From Gluconobacter potus (GTDB lineage Bacteria; Pseudomonadota; Alphaproteobacteria; Acetobacterales; Acetobacteraceae), in the NCBI RefSeq assembly GCF_015244705.1, contig NZ_JABCQF010000003.1:244782-308781 (forward strand): a stretch of DNA of 64,000 nucleotides. The letters run 5' to 3'. The position numbers and the translations under genes were made by a program. This document shows positions 53,953 through 62,748 of this stretch, piece after piece; the first letter of the stretch is position 1, and each line of letters begins with the position of its first letter. Under the pieces are notes generated by a model. The model was not told the DNA's origin, did not search any database, and worked only from the letters and a program-made list of their open reading frames with translations.

Positions 53953-54282
53953 CTATTGCCACTGAGGCCACGGCTGCTGATTGTAGATCTGCAACTCCAA
54001 ATCCGACATATGCATTCTGTTTTTAATATTCCTGGTCATTATCTGTCTTTTTTTGATGTAATCACTCAGCTGTCGATCCGTCATGGCATATCTAGAGCCA
54101 GTGACCTTATCCCATTTACTCAGACACGAGATCGAATCATCTGGCAAAACCTTGTACTTCACACAGAGATTATCGCCAGCAAGGTAATATTTATTGCCAA
54201 TCATAACCGGGACCGGCTTCTGCGCACAGCCTGAAGTCAGTAGTGAACAACACAGAATGGCTAAAGAAATTTTCCGCACCAA
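53953..54282 (-). CDS. Small exported lipoprotein, unknown function
   Basis: This 109-residue protein begins MVRKISLAILCCSLLTSGCAQK, a lipoprotein signal with lipobox LTSGC and the lipidated Cys at residue 19. After it are short segments PVPVMIGNKYYLAGDNLCVKYKVLPDDSISCLSKWD and a basic middle (IKKRQIMTRNIKNRMHM). The Lys/Asn/Ile content and AT richness differ from the GC-rich neighbours. No family is recognised. It stands alone, about 300 bases upstream of gltD and on the same strand; the 300 bases between them carry the palindrome described separately. Confidence 0.65.
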   Translation of the reverse strand: MVRKISLAILCCSLLTSGCAQKPVPVMIGNKYYLAGDNLCVKYKVLPDDSISCLSKWDKVTGSRYAMTDRQLSDYIKKRQIMTRNIKNRMHMSDLELQIYNQQPWPQWQ

Positions 54283-54444
54283 CTTTGCTCCACCAAGTCC
54301 AGGGCTGAACTCCTGCCTGAAACAGGCCGCAAAAAGACGTTACGTTGCCGTTCAGTCCGCCGCAAGTTTTCCCGGCGGACACCCCCAATCAAAGCGGAAA
54401 ATCTTCGCCCCACCCCTCGCAGGACAAGTCAGGGCAACAGCCCG

Positions 54445-55467
54445 TTATTTACGGAACCGCCGCCAGCTCTCACAAATACTGCCTTTCAGATAATCCGGCA
54501 CCACACTCCGCATCGCCGTCGGCGTAATCCCGAGAGACTGGAGATCATCCGCCCCCGGCTGCACCACATTATCCAGCCCCATCATCACAACCTGATCCCG
54601 CGTCAGCAGATGCCCCGGCAACGGCTCCAGGATTTCCGCCTCGAGCTTCGCCACACAGTCCGGCACCGGCAACAGGAAGCGACGCCGCCCCGAAGCCTCA
54701 AGCACGAACGCCATCAGCTCTTTCATGGTCAGCACATCCGGCCCACCCGCCTCGACCGTCATGCCAGCACGCTCCGGCGTCACCAGCGCCATCGCCGCCC
54801 GCGCCACGTCCCCAACATAAACCGGCTGGAACCGCGTCCCCGCCGCAAACACCGGCAACACGGGCGAGAGCTTGGCAATCAGCGCGAACATATTGAAGAA
54901 ACTGTCCTCGGGCCCGAAAATCACCGAAGGCCGCAACAGCGCCGCTTCCGCAAACACCTCCCGCACCACACGCTCGGCCAGCCCTTTGCTGCGCCCGTAA
55001 TTTCCCGGCGACTGTATCGAAGCCCCGATGGCCGACATGTGCAGATACTGCTCCACCCCCTCGCGCCGGGCCACCAGCGCCGCCAGCCGCGCCCCTTCCA
55101 CATTGACCCGATGCATCGCCTTCACATCCGGCGACATGATCGACACGAGATTGATTCCCGCATCAGCCCCGCTGAACAGACGCTCCAGCGAGTCCGCATC
55201 ATTCACGGACGCTTTGATGAATTCCACACGCCCGTCACCCGGAAAGCGGGCCAGCGCCTGATCGCCCTCGGGATTGCGACTGCCGACGCGCACCACATGC
55301 CCCGACGCCACCAGCCGGCCCACCAGTTCGCGGCCAACAAAGCCCCCGCCGCCCAGAACTGCCACAACGCGCCCCACGGACCGCGCGCCCCTGTCCGGCC
55401 CGCTCCCCTCATAAATCCCGTCATCCATGCCGCCACCGGTGCCCTCTACGGAAAAATTTGTACGCAT
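54445..55467 (-). CDS. NDUFA9-like NAD(P)-binding SDR protein
   Basis: ATG at 55467 gives 340 residues (an in-frame ATG at 55428 is an alternative). A Rossmann motif VAVLGGGGFVGRELVGRLVASGHVVRVGSRNPEG lies near residue 35. The pattern continues with the active-site-like HMSAIGASIQSPGNYGRSKGLAERVVRE near 140 and LRPSVIFGPEDSFFNMFALIAKLSPVLP near 175. It belongs to the atypical SDR group containing the complex I assembly/accessory subunit NDUFA9, common in alphaproteobacteria. It might act in complex I assembly or ubiquinone metabolism; not proven here. It diverges from tRNA-Leu and nrnC. Confidence 0.85.
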   Translation of the reverse strand: MRTNFSVEGTGGGMDDGIYEGSGPDRGARSVGRVVAVLGGGGFVGRELVGRLVASGHVVRVGSRNPEGDQALARFPGDGRVEFIKASVNDADSLERLFSGADAGINLVSIMSPDVKAMHRVNVEGARLAALVARREGVEQYLHMSAIGASIQSPGNYGRSKGLAERVVREVFAEAALLRPSVIFGPEDSFFNMFALIAKLSPVLPVFAAGTRFQPVYVGDVARAAMALVTPERAGMTVEAGGPDVLTMKELMAFVLEASGRRRFLLPVPDCVAKLEAEILEPLPGHLLTRDQVVMMGLDNVVQPGADDLQSLGITPTAMRSVVPDYLKGSICESWRRFRK

Positions 55468-55576
55468 TTTTGCTTTTCTTTCAGTTTGGCTGTTGACGCC
55501 CCACACGTGCAGGGGTAAACGCCTCTTCACCGAGCCGGGATGCCTCAGGAAACTGAAAAAACCCGGTGCTTTCTGA

Positions 55577-55663
55577 GCCCAGATGGCGGAATTGGTAGAC
55601 GCGCAGGTTTCAGGTACCTGTGTCCGAAAGGACGTGGAAGTTCGAGTCTTCTTCTGGGCACCA
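55577..55663 (+). tRNA. tRNA-Leu, anticodon CAG
   Basis: Acceptor GCCCAGA at 55577-55583 pairs with TCTGGGC at 55653-55659, followed by A and encoded CCA (55661-55663). The anticodon stem CAGGT/ACCTG encloses loop TTCAGGT, giving anticodon CAG, and a long class II variable arm (GTCCGAAAGGACGTG) is present, as expected for tRNA-Leu. TTCGAGT is the T-loop. Confidence 0.95.
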
Positions 55664-55726
55664 CAGACGATCAGGCGACATATCGCCTCGATCCTCTGGT
55701 GATCAAAAAAACTTGGTGACAATAGA

Positions 55727-56371
55727 ATGAGCCAGCAGAACGCCATCCATCTTTATGACGGCGATCTGCCAGACGACTTCGATCTCGGCCCCCTTGTCGC
55801 CATCGATACCGAGACCATGGGTCTCAATCCCCATCGTGACCGCCTCTGCCTCGTCCAGCTCTCAGCCGGCGACGGTGAAGCTCATCTCGTTCAGATCAAG
55901 CCGGTCTCCATGGGCGGCCGCGGCTATGACTGCCCGAATCTCAAGGCCCTCCTGACAGACGATTCCGTCACCAAGCTGATGCATTTCGCACGCTTTGACG
56001 TCGCAGTCCTGCAGAACGCCTTCAACATCACGATCCCGTCGGTCATCTGCACCAAGATCGCCGCCCGGCTGGTCTACACCTTCACCGACCGCCACGGCCT
56101 AGCCTATCTGTGCCGCGACCTTCTGGGTGTCGAAATCTCCAAACATCAGCAGAGTTCGGACTGGGGCGCACAAACCCTCACCCCCGACCAGCTCCGCTAT
56201 GCCGCATCGGACGTGCTGTATCTTCACGCATTGTGGGATAAGCTCGAAGCCATGCTGATCCGTGAAAACCGCCGTGACCTCGCGCAGGCCTGCTACGATT
56301 TCCTTCCGGCCCGCTGCCGACTGGACCTCATGGGCTACGAAGAGCCCGACATTTTCTCGCACCGCGCCTGA
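55727..56371 (+). CDS. nrnC: NanoRNase C (short RNase D-type 3'-5' exonuclease)
   Basis: This 214-residue DEDDy exonuclease has the catalytic Asp/Glu in LVAIDTETMGLNPHRDRLCLVQLS near residue 25, the second Asp in MHFARFDVAVLQNAFN near 83, and Tyr/Asp in RYAASDVLYLHALWDKL near 160. It lacks the C-terminal HRDC domain of true RNase D, and its length fits NrnC. NrnC is the alphaproteobacterial enzyme that degrades RNA dinucleotides in place of Orn. It lies 63 bases after tRNA-Leu on the same strand and 19 before kdsD. Confidence 0.9.
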   Translation: MSQQNAIHLYDGDLPDDFDLGPLVAIDTETMGLNPHRDRLCLVQLSAGDGEAHLVQIKPVSMGGRGYDCPNLKALLTDDSVTKLMHFARFDVAVLQNAFNITIPSVICTKIAARLVYTFTDRHGLAYLCRDLLGVEISKHQQSSDWGAQTLTPDQLRYAASDVLYLHALWDKLEAMLIRENRRDLAQACYDFLPARCRLDLMGYEEPDIFSHRA

Positions 56372-56390
56372 TTTCCGGCCTGGCCTGAAC

Positions 56391-57389
56391 ATGCACCGTC
56401 CGTCGCCCCGCCCCTTCCGTACTGCGCTCGATTCGGCGCTCCAGACCGTCTCCATCGAGCGCGAAGGTCTTCAGGCCCTCGAACACGCCCTCTCCGGCCC
56501 GCTCGGGGAAGCCTTCTGCGAGGCCGTGAACCGCATCGCCGAAAGCGAAGGCCGCCTGATCGTCACCGGCATCGGCAAATCCGGCCATATCGCCCGCAAG
56601 ATCCAGGCCACCCTCGCCTCCACCGGCACGCCCTCCCTTTTCCTGCACCCCGCGGAAGCCGCCCATGGCGATCTCGGCATGGTGGCCCCGGGCGACCTGA
56701 TCCTGGCCTTCTCCAATTCCGGCGAAACCACCGAACTCGCCGCGATTCTGGCCTATGCCGCCCGGCAGAACCACTGCGTGATCGCCATCACCTCGGTCGG
56801 CACCTCCGCCCTGGCCCGCGCCGCCGAAATCCCGCTGGTCCTCCCCACCAGCACCGAGGCCTGCCCGATGGGCCTGGCGCCCACAACCAGCACCCTGCTG
56901 CAACTCGCCCTCGGCGACGCGCTCGCGCTCGCGCTGCTTCAAAAACGCGGCTTCACGGCCCGCGATTTCGGCGCCTTCCACCCCGGCGGCCTCCTCGGCG
57001 CCCGCCTGCGCCCCATCAGCGACCTGATGCACACGGGGGACGCCCTGCCTCTCGGACAGGGCAGCCTCCCGCTGCGCTCCGTCATTCTCGAGATGACACA
57101 CAAGTCATTCGGGTGCATGGGTGTGACTGATGACAATGGTGTACTTCAGGGCCTCATCACGGACGCCGACCTGCGCCGCGCCCTCTCCGGTGACCTCGAC
57201 ACGACCACGGCGAAGGACGTCATGAACGCCGCCCCCGTCACCGCCACCCCCACCACGCTGGCGCAGGACGTGCTGCAGCTCATGAACCAGCGCGAGCGCC
57301 CCATCACGAGCCTCTTCATCGTCGATGAAGACCGCCGCCCCACGGGCATCGTCCACGTCCACGACCTCCTGCGAAGCGGCCTGTCATGA
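56391..57389 (+). CDS. kdsD: D-arabinose 5-phosphate isomerase (KpsF/GutQ family)
   Basis: KdsD makes arabinose 5-phosphate for Kdo in lipopolysaccharide. ATG at 56391 gives 332 residues. The SIS domain includes GRLIVTGIGKSGHIARKIQATLASTGTPSLFLHPAEAAHGDLGM near residue 50 and LILAFSNSGETTEL. Two CBS domains follow from about residue 215 (KSFGCMGVTDDNGVLQGLITDADLRRAL) and 270. kdsC, the usual phosphatase neighbour, is absent here. The stop overlaps the lptC start by 4 bases, so the gene leads the kdsD-lptC-lptA-lptB operon. Confidence 0.95.
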   Translation: MHRPSPRPFRTALDSALQTVSIEREGLQALEHALSGPLGEAFCEAVNRIAESEGRLIVTGIGKSGHIARKIQATLASTGTPSLFLHPAEAAHGDLGMVAPGDLILAFSNSGETTELAAILAYAARQNHCVIAITSVGTSALARAAEIPLVLPTSTEACPMGLAPTTSTLLQLALGDALALALLQKRGFTARDFGAFHPGGLLGARLRPISDLMHTGDALPLGQGSLPLRSVILEMTHKSFGCMGVTDDNGVLQGLITDADLRRALSGDLDTTTAKDVMNAAPVTATPTTLAQDVLQLMNQRERPITSLFIVDEDRRPTGIVHVHDLLRSGLS

Positions 57390-58192
57390 ACGGCCCCAAC
57401 CCGGACGCTCCCGGCCCCAACGCTCCGGGTTCCGAAAACGGCGAGCCCCGCATCCGCCGCGAGGATTTCGATCCCGACCGCGCCGAGAGCCTCGCCCGCC
57501 TCGACAGCCTGCGCCGCGCAGCCTTCCAGCGCATCCGCCAGGCCCCCGACGCCGAACAGCTCGCCCGCCGCCGCTCCCTTCTGGGATTCGCCAAATGGGC
57601 GCTGCCGGGCCTGGCCCTCGTCCTGCTCAGCTCCATCGCCGCCTGGCCCGAGATTTCCCATCTCATGAACCAGAACCGCGCCGCCCTGAAGGAAATGGCC
57701 CGCCTGCGCGTGGAAAGCGGCAACATGGAACAGGCCACCTATCGCGGCCTCGATGCCCATAACCACCCCTACATGATCACCGCCCGCACCACCCACCAGC
57801 AGGGCCCCGATCGCGTGGACCTGGTCGATCCCGTCGCCGACATCCAGCTCTCCGGCAATTCCTGGGCCCATATACGCTCCGACCGCGGCGTCTACATGCA
57901 GCACGAACAGACGCTCGATCTCGACGACAACGTCGTGCTCTACCGTGACGACGGCCTCCTCATGAACGGCCCCTCCGCCGATCTGGACCTCAAGGCCGAC
58001 GTGATCGCATCCCGCGACTGGGTCCACGCGGAAGGCCCCTTCGGCCGGCAGGACGCCCAAGGCTATTTTCTGGACCAGCATGCAGGTATCATGCAGTTTA
58101 CAGGACCGGGACTGACGGTCCGCAACGATGACAACGGCCCTCCGAGTGCGGCGGCCCGCCTGCACCTGCAAGGACTGAAGACCGAAAAATGA
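57386..58192 (+). CDS. lptC: LPS export ABC transporter periplasmic protein LptC
   Basis: LptC accepts LPS from the LptB2FG transporter and passes it to LptA. The 268-residue protein starts with a long polar arm (to about residue 65, Arg-rich). It has one membrane helix at about 70-90 (WALPGLALVLLSSIAAWPEI) and a periplasmic OstA-type beta-jellyroll beginning YRGLDAHNHPYMITARTTHQQ and containing SGNSWAHIRSDRGVYMQHEQTLDLDDNVVLYRDDG. The long cytoplasmic arm is characteristic of the acetic acid bacterial form. It overlaps kdsD and lptA by 4 bases each. Confidence 0.9.
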   Translation: MNGPNPDAPGPNAPGSENGEPRIRREDFDPDRAESLARLDSLRRAAFQRIRQAPDAEQLARRRSLLGFAKWALPGLALVLLSSIAAWPEISHLMNQNRAALKEMARLRVESGNMEQATYRGLDAHNHPYMITARTTHQQGPDRVDLVDPVADIQLSGNSWAHIRSDRGVYMQHEQTLDLDDNVVLYRDDGLLMNGPSADLDLKADVIASRDWVHAEGPFGRQDAQGYFLDQHAGIMQFTGPGLTVRNDDNGPPSAAARLHLQGLKTEK

Positions 58193-59148
58193 CCCCCCGC
58201 CCCGCAGCCCTCCTCCCCCTCCTCATCGCCCTGCCGCTCGCACTTCCCCCCGCCCCGGCGCATGCGGACGGACTGGACATGTCCCACGGCGAAGCCGTCC
58301 AGCTCTTCTGGAAAAAAGAAGAGATCTATGACCGCAACGCCCAGACCGTGACGCTTACGGGCGGCGCGCGGGCCGTGCGTGGAGATGTGACGGTCGATGC
58401 GGATACGCTGATCGGATATCTGCGCAAGAAAACACCGCCTCCGGGGCAGCCTGCTCCTCCACCACCCCCGGCCAACGCCAAGGATAACAGCGGCGACCCG
58501 ATGGGAGGCTCCCTTGAGCTGTACCGGATCGAGGCTCGCGGCAACGTTCATATCTACAACCAGACCGATCAGGGCTGGGGCGATCATGCCCTGTACGACA
58601 TGGACCAGGCGGTCATGGTCATGACGGGCAAGCATCTGAAGCTGACGACCCCGCAGGACGTCCTGACGGCACGTGACGTGATGGAATATCACTCGAAAAC
58701 ACGCATGTCGGTTGGCCGGGGTGACGCCACTGTCACCACCAATGACGGCAAGCAGGTCAAGGCGGACGTACTGGTTTCCTTCAGCAAACCCAGCGATGCC
58801 CCGGCCCCCGGCACGCCGCAGTCGGCCAAGCCGGCACAGGCCGCCGATTCCTCCAATCCAATGGGCGGCGGCGCCTCGAAGCTCGACCGCGCCTATGGCT
58901 GGGGCCACGTCGTCCTGCGCACCCAGACCCAGACCGGTACCGGTGACCGCGGCGTCTATGTTTTCGATACCCAGATCGCGCGTCTGATCGGACATGTTCA
59001 TGTCACGCAGGGCCAGAACCAGAACAACGGCTCGCAGGCCATCGTGAACATGAAGACCGGCATTGCAACCATGCTGCCGGGCACGGACTCGCCCATTCAG
59101 GGGCTCGTCGTGCCGAACGAGGCCAACAGCAGCCAGGCACCCAAGTGA
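58189..59148 (+). CDS. lptA: LPS transport periplasmic protein LptA (OstA-like)
   Basis: LptA bridges the periplasm with a row of OstA repeats that carry LPS to LptDE. The 319-residue protein has a signal peptide (residues 1-27, ending AHA). Two OstA blocks follow: QTVTLTGGARAVRGDVTVDADTLIGYL near residue 50 and ELYRIEARGNVHIYNQTDQGWGDHALYDMDQAVMVMTGKHLKL near 120. Further strand repeats and a Pro-rich insertion (PPPGQPAPPPPPANAK near 82) are not in typical LptA. It overlaps lptC and lptB starts, so the four genes are one operon. Confidence 0.9.
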   Translation: MTPRPAALLPLLIALPLALPPAPAHADGLDMSHGEAVQLFWKKEEIYDRNAQTVTLTGGARAVRGDVTVDADTLIGYLRKKTPPPGQPAPPPPPANAKDNSGDPMGGSLELYRIEARGNVHIYNQTDQGWGDHALYDMDQAVMVMTGKHLKLTTPQDVLTARDVMEYHSKTRMSVGRGDATVTTNDGKQVKADVLVSFSKPSDAPAPGTPQSAKPAQAADSSNPMGGGASKLDRAYGWGHVVLRTQTQTGTGDRGVYVFDTQIARLIGHVHVTQGQNQNNGSQAIVNMKTGIATMLPGTDSPIQGLVVPNEANSSQAPK

Positions 59149-59900
59149 CAGACAGCTATATTCCCCCTCAGCCGCCCTCCACCGGCCTGGTCGCAAGCGG
59201 CATCGGCAAGTCCTACAAGAAGCGCGCTGTCGTCAAAAACGTGTCGCTTCAGGTCCAGCGCGGCGAAGCCGTTGGCCTCCTTGGCCCGAACGGCGCCGGC
59301 AAGACGACCAGCTTCTACATGATCGTCGGCCTCGTGCAGCCCGACACCGGCACCATCACGCTGGACGGCGCCGACATCACGCAGTTGCCGATGTATCGCC
59401 GAGCGCGCCTCGGCGTCGGCTACCTGCCGCAGGAAGCCAGCATTTTCCGTGGCCTGAACGTCGAGCAGAACATCATGGCGGCCCTCGAAGTCGTCGAGCC
59501 CGATCCGGAAAAGCGCGACCTGATGCTCAACGGCCTGCTGGCCGAGTTCGGCATCACCCATCTGCGCCGCTCGCCCTCACTCGCGCTGTCCGGCGGTGAG
59601 CGTCGTCGTCTCGAAATCGCCCGCGCACTCGCCAGCCAGCCGAACTACATCCTGCTTGATGAACCTCTCGCCGGCATCGATCCGATCGCCGTCGGAGAAA
59701 TCCGTGATCTCGTCTCGCATCTGAAGGATCGTGGCATCGGCGTGCTGATTACGGACCATAACGTCCGCGAAACGCTCGAGGTCATTGACCGCGCCTATAT
59801 CATGCATGGCGGTCAGGTGCTGATGGAAGGCACCCCCGAAGCCATCGTCGCGAACGAAGACGTCCGTCGGGTCTATCTCGGAGAGAATTTCTCGCTGTAA
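59145..59900 (+). CDS. lptB: LPS export ABC transporter ATP-binding protein LptB
   Basis: LptB supplies ATPase energy for LPS extraction from the inner membrane. The 251-residue protein shows Walker A GPNGAGKTT near residue 50, Q-loop YLPQEASIFRGLN near 95, signature LSGGERRRLEIARALAS near 148, Walker B ILLDEPLAGIDPI near 170, and the H-loop ITDHNVRETL. The C-terminal VYLGENFSL is the LptB-specific end. It shares 4 bases with lptA and precedes rpoN by 9 bases, a layout shared with many proteobacteria. Confidence 0.97.
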   Translation: MTDSYIPPQPPSTGLVASGIGKSYKKRAVVKNVSLQVQRGEAVGLLGPNGAGKTTSFYMIVGLVQPDTGTITLDGADITQLPMYRRARLGVGYLPQEASIFRGLNVEQNIMAALEVVEPDPEKRDLMLNGLLAEFGITHLRRSPSLALSGGERRRLEIARALASQPNYILLDEPLAGIDPIAVGEIRDLVSHLKDRGIGVLITDHNVRETLEVIDRAYIMHGGQVLMEGTPEAIVANEDVRRVYLGENFSL

Positions 59901-59909
59901 CATGCCGGG

Positions 59910-61226
59910 ATGCTTGTCCCGGGCCTGATCCAGCGTCAGTCGCAGTCTCTCGTCATGACGCCCCAACTGCGTCAGGCGATTGCGTTGCTGCAATATACGC
60001 AGACCGATCTTGCCCAGCATCTCCGGCAGGTCTGCGAAACCAACCCCCTCCTCATCCTGGAGCCCGGCGATACAGCTCCTGAAGCCGCACCCACGTCGGA
60101 AGACTTTCACGACGACGACCCGGACCGCTTCACCACCGCCTCCGACCGCCCGGAAGCCGCCGCTCCGCTTCCGTCCGACCGCGACGAGCTGATCCTCCAG
60201 ATCCGCCACTCCATCCCCCCGGAGGAGCAGCACGCCGCCTTTCATCTGCTGGACAGTCTCGACGAAACCGGCCGCCTCCCCGTCTCCGTTACGGACCTTG
60301 CTGCCGAACTGGGCGTGGACGCACCGAAACTCGAAGCGATCCGCCAAACTCTCATGCATCTCGAACCCGCAGGTCTCTTCGCCCGTTCACTCGAAGAGTG
60401 TCTGGCCGCCCAGCTTCGGGTCCGTAATCGCCTCGATCCCGCGATGCAGACCCTGCTCGACAATCTGGATCTGCTCGCCCGACGGGACTGGCGCAGACTG
60501 CGTGAAAAATGCGCTCTCGATCAGGATGACCTGCTGGACATGCTGGCCGAGATCCAGGCCCTCGATCCGCGCCCTGGCCTCAGCCTGCCGCCACCCGCAC
60601 CGCCTGTTGAACCGGATCTGATCGTCCGTCCCAATGGCACCGGCTTCCGCCTGACCCTCAACACGCGTCTGCTGCCAGCAATCCGGCTCGACGACACACT
60701 GCGCGCGCAGATCGATGGCCACACGGAAGCGAGCAGGAGGCTGCTGGCCTACGCAGGCGAAGCAACAGCCCTCATCCGCGCGTTGCACAGTCGCAAACAG
60801 TCGCTCCTGACCGTCGGCCGCGCCATCGTCCAGCATCAGGCTGCCTTCCTGCGCGATGGCCCCACCGCGCTCCGCCCCCTGACCATGCGTGAAATTGCCG
60901 AACGCACGGAACTGCACGAAAGCACCATCAGCCGCATCGTCAGCAGCAAATATATCGATACGCCCCGCGGGACTGTTCCGCTCAAACTGTTCTTCTCAAC
61001 CGCCCTGACATCCGAAGACGGCACCACCCAGAGTGCCCATGCCATCCAGCATCGCCTCCAGGCATTGGTAGCCGCCGAGGGCGACAACGTCCTGTCCGAC
61101 GACGCTCTGACAGCCCTGCTGCAAAAGGAAGGATTTTCCATCCAGCGCCGTACCGTCGCCAAATATCGCGAAGGTCTCGGAATCGCGAAATCCAGTCAAC
61201 GGAAGAGACTACGCCGCACGTCCTGA
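59910..61226 (+). CDS. rpoN: RNA polymerase sigma-54 factor
   Basis: RpoN directs polymerase to -24/-12 promoters with enhancer-binding ATPases, usually nitrogen genes. The 438-residue protein has the Gln/Leu-rich region I (GLIQRQSQSLVMTPQLRQAIALLQY) at the N-terminus and a short acidic region II. The core-binding part and the HTH region ALRPLTMREIAERTELHESTISRIVSSKYIDTPRG near residue 325 follow, then the RpoN box (QRRTVAKYREGLGI) near 415. Start ATG 59910 is 9 bases after lptB. It is somewhat shorter than enteric RpoN. glnD, gltB and gltD elsewhere in the window are typical members of the same nitrogen network. Confidence 0.95.
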   Translation: MLVPGLIQRQSQSLVMTPQLRQAIALLQYTQTDLAQHLRQVCETNPLLILEPGDTAPEAAPTSEDFHDDDPDRFTTASDRPEAAAPLPSDRDELILQIRHSIPPEEQHAAFHLLDSLDETGRLPVSVTDLAAELGVDAPKLEAIRQTLMHLEPAGLFARSLEECLAAQLRVRNRLDPAMQTLLDNLDLLARRDWRRLREKCALDQDDLLDMLAEIQALDPRPGLSLPPPAPPVEPDLIVRPNGTGFRLTLNTRLLPAIRLDDTLRAQIDGHTEASRRLLAYAGEATALIRALHSRKQSLLTVGRAIVQHQAAFLRDGPTALRPLTMREIAERTELHESTISRIVSSKYIDTPRGTVPLKLFFSTALTSEDGTTQSAHAIQHRLQALVAAEGDNVLSDDALTALLQKEGFSIQRRTVAKYREGLGIAKSSQRKRLRRTS

Positions 61227-61370
61227 GAAAATGGGCCAGTTCTGCTTCCGACCAATACGGTTGGCGACAGAGCATTTTTCGATATCTCTATTGAAAATCA
61301 TTCATGTCAAACCACGTTTAACAGACAGACGGCAGCCGTTATGGGTGCTGAATTGACAGGAATATTTCTA

Positions 61371-61613
61371 ATGTCCAACGATCCCGTTCCCCACGAATCC
61401 TCAAGCCTTCATCATCTTGCCGAAAAGGCGCACCGTCAGCCCAAGCTGCTGACGAAAAGCGAAGTCGAGGAACTGGCTCATTTCGTTCTCAAGGGCGCTG
61501 AAGGCGCGACCGAGGAGCAGAAGGAAATCGCCAAACGCGCCCTTCGCAATCCCGAAGGCATCGAAAGCGCCGACATCACGGCTCTCGCCACCCAGATCCT
61601 GACACGGAAGTAA
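61371..61613 (+). CDS. Hypothetical small helical protein after rpoN
   Basis: ATG at 61371 (with GACAGGA about 10 bases upstream) gives 80 residues, mostly charged alpha-helical: LAEKAHRQPKLLTKSEVEELAHFVLKGAEGATEEQKEIAKRALRNPEG.... No signal or membrane segment. An earlier in-frame ATG at 61341 would add ten residues. The slot right after rpoN often holds hpf (hibernation factor) in proteobacteria; this protein lacks the Hpf pattern. I do not recognise it. It is followed 4 bases on by another small gene. Confidence 0.65.
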   Translation: MSNDPVPHESSSLHHLAEKAHRQPKLLTKSEVEELAHFVLKGAEGATEEQKEIAKRALRNPEGIESADITALATQILTRK

Positions 61614-61617
61614 GACC

Positions 61618-61776
61618 ATGACCGGCCATTCCCACGCACTCCCGCCCCAGCAGAAACTCGAGCAGCGCCTGAAGGAAGTCGAACGCGACCTCGCTCGTGC
61701 TGAGAAATCAGATCCGGAGCGCATCCATGCTCTGAAGGCTGAAATCAAGAAAATCCAGTCTGAACTTCAGGATTGA
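61618..61776 (+). CDS. 52-residue coiled-coil protein, DUF465/YdcH-like
   Basis: ATG at 61618 and stop TGA at 61774-61776 give 52 residues. After a short polar start (MTGHSHALPPQQ) it is one charged helix with heptad-like Leu/Ile/Val spacing (LEQRLKEVERDLARAEKSDPERIHALKAEIKKIQSELQ). Similar short coiled coils in alphaproteobacteria are called DUF465; that match is by pattern only. It starts 4 bases after the previous small gene, so the two are likely one transcript. The gap to the IS remnant (61777-61930) has no clear gene. Confidence 0.65.
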   Translation: MTGHSHALPPQQKLEQRLKEVERDLARAEKSDPERIHALKAEIKKIQSELQD

Positions 61777-61930
61777 TACTTTGCGCGGTAAGAGACACGT
61801 CAAAAACTGTCTTTTCTTTTTGTAGAAATGTCCCTTTCCGTCTTTAAACCGCAGGTCTGCTCTCGCCACTTTACAGACATGTTTCCTCATCCCGAGGGTT
61901 CCGGTAAACAGACGTCAGTTACCTATATAA

Positions 61931-62661
61931 GAGCCTGTTTGGAAAATCAGGAGTGAGCATTCCTGCGCATGAGATTGGCGCTCATGGCGACGAAGATCAT
62001 GGCCTGTGACACGTCGACGCGGCGCTCGTCATCACATCCGAGCCGCCGCCGGCGGATCATCCAGCCGCAAATCCTTTCGACCACCCAGCGTCGCGGGGGC
62101 GGATGATCTCAACGATGCAATCCAGATAAGTCGCCTTGTCCATCAACGTCAGGCGATCATAGGCGCCATCGGCGAACAGATGCTTCCACCCATGGCCAAC
62201 GCTTGCGGATTGCATCCAGACTCATCTGAGCGCTGGCACTGTCGGAGATATCGGCCGGCATCAGATTGACCATCAGGAGGCGCCCGTCCGTATCGACAGC
62301 AATATGGCACTTGCCTCCAACGACCTCCTTGCCGGCATCATACTCCCTTGCTTTTGCATGAGGCGCGTTGATACTTTGGCTGTCGATCACCGCCGCTGTT
62401 GGACTGGCCTCACGGCCTACATGCTCTCTGCCGAGCATCCGTTCAACGTCATGAATGGTCTGGAACAGGAACTGTCGCACCAGTTCGCGGAACCAGCCAT
62501 AGACCGTGCGCCAGTGCCCGAAGTGGATCGACAGCATGCGCCAACCGCAGCCTGACCGAACAAGATAGCGCACCGCATTGATCACTTCACGGAATTCGAC
62601 CTCTCATAGGCGGCCACATCCAGAGCCTGAAACACATCAGAACGATTTTTCAAACAGGCTC
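61931..62661. mobile_element. Decayed IS5-family insertion sequence with terminal inverted repeats
   Basis: The left end GAGCCTGTTTGGAAAATC at 61931-61948 matches the reverse complement of the right end (GAGCCTGTTTGAAAAATC, ending at 62661) with one mismatch. The enclosed 731 bases are shorter than intact IS5-group elements (about 900), consistent with internal deletion. No target duplication is evident in the flanks. The transposase inside is broken. Confidence 0.8.
61947..62585 (-). pseudogene. IS5-family transposase, frameshifted and internally deleted
   Basis: Reading the minus strand from 62585, a first frame encodes VRYLVRSGCGWRML, HWRTVYGWFRELVRQ and AAVIDSQSINAPHAKAREYDAGKEVVGGKCHIAVDTDGRLL (first DDE Asp in VIDSQS) and stops at 62157. 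A second frame continues with HLFADGAYDRLTLMDKATYLDCIVEIIRP (second Asp) near 62180-62100. A third gives RRWVVERICGWMIRRRRL (Glu) and ends at TGA 61949. Two frameshifts are thus needed, the usual segment between the second and third blocks is missing, and the N-terminus is incomplete. The remnant is inactive. Confidence 0.85.
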
Positions 62662-62748
62662 CAGCACGGTCCATACGTAGTCCGGCATCAGCAAGTGTCT
62701 GGTGGTTTAGTGCTACCCGGAGTTACGCATCACCTAGGCCGTGCTTTG

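Noticed and set aside
61371..61613. Calling the gene after rpoN hpf from its position
   Set aside because: Its sequence lacks the hibernation factor fold pattern and is only 80 residues with no similarity by eye.
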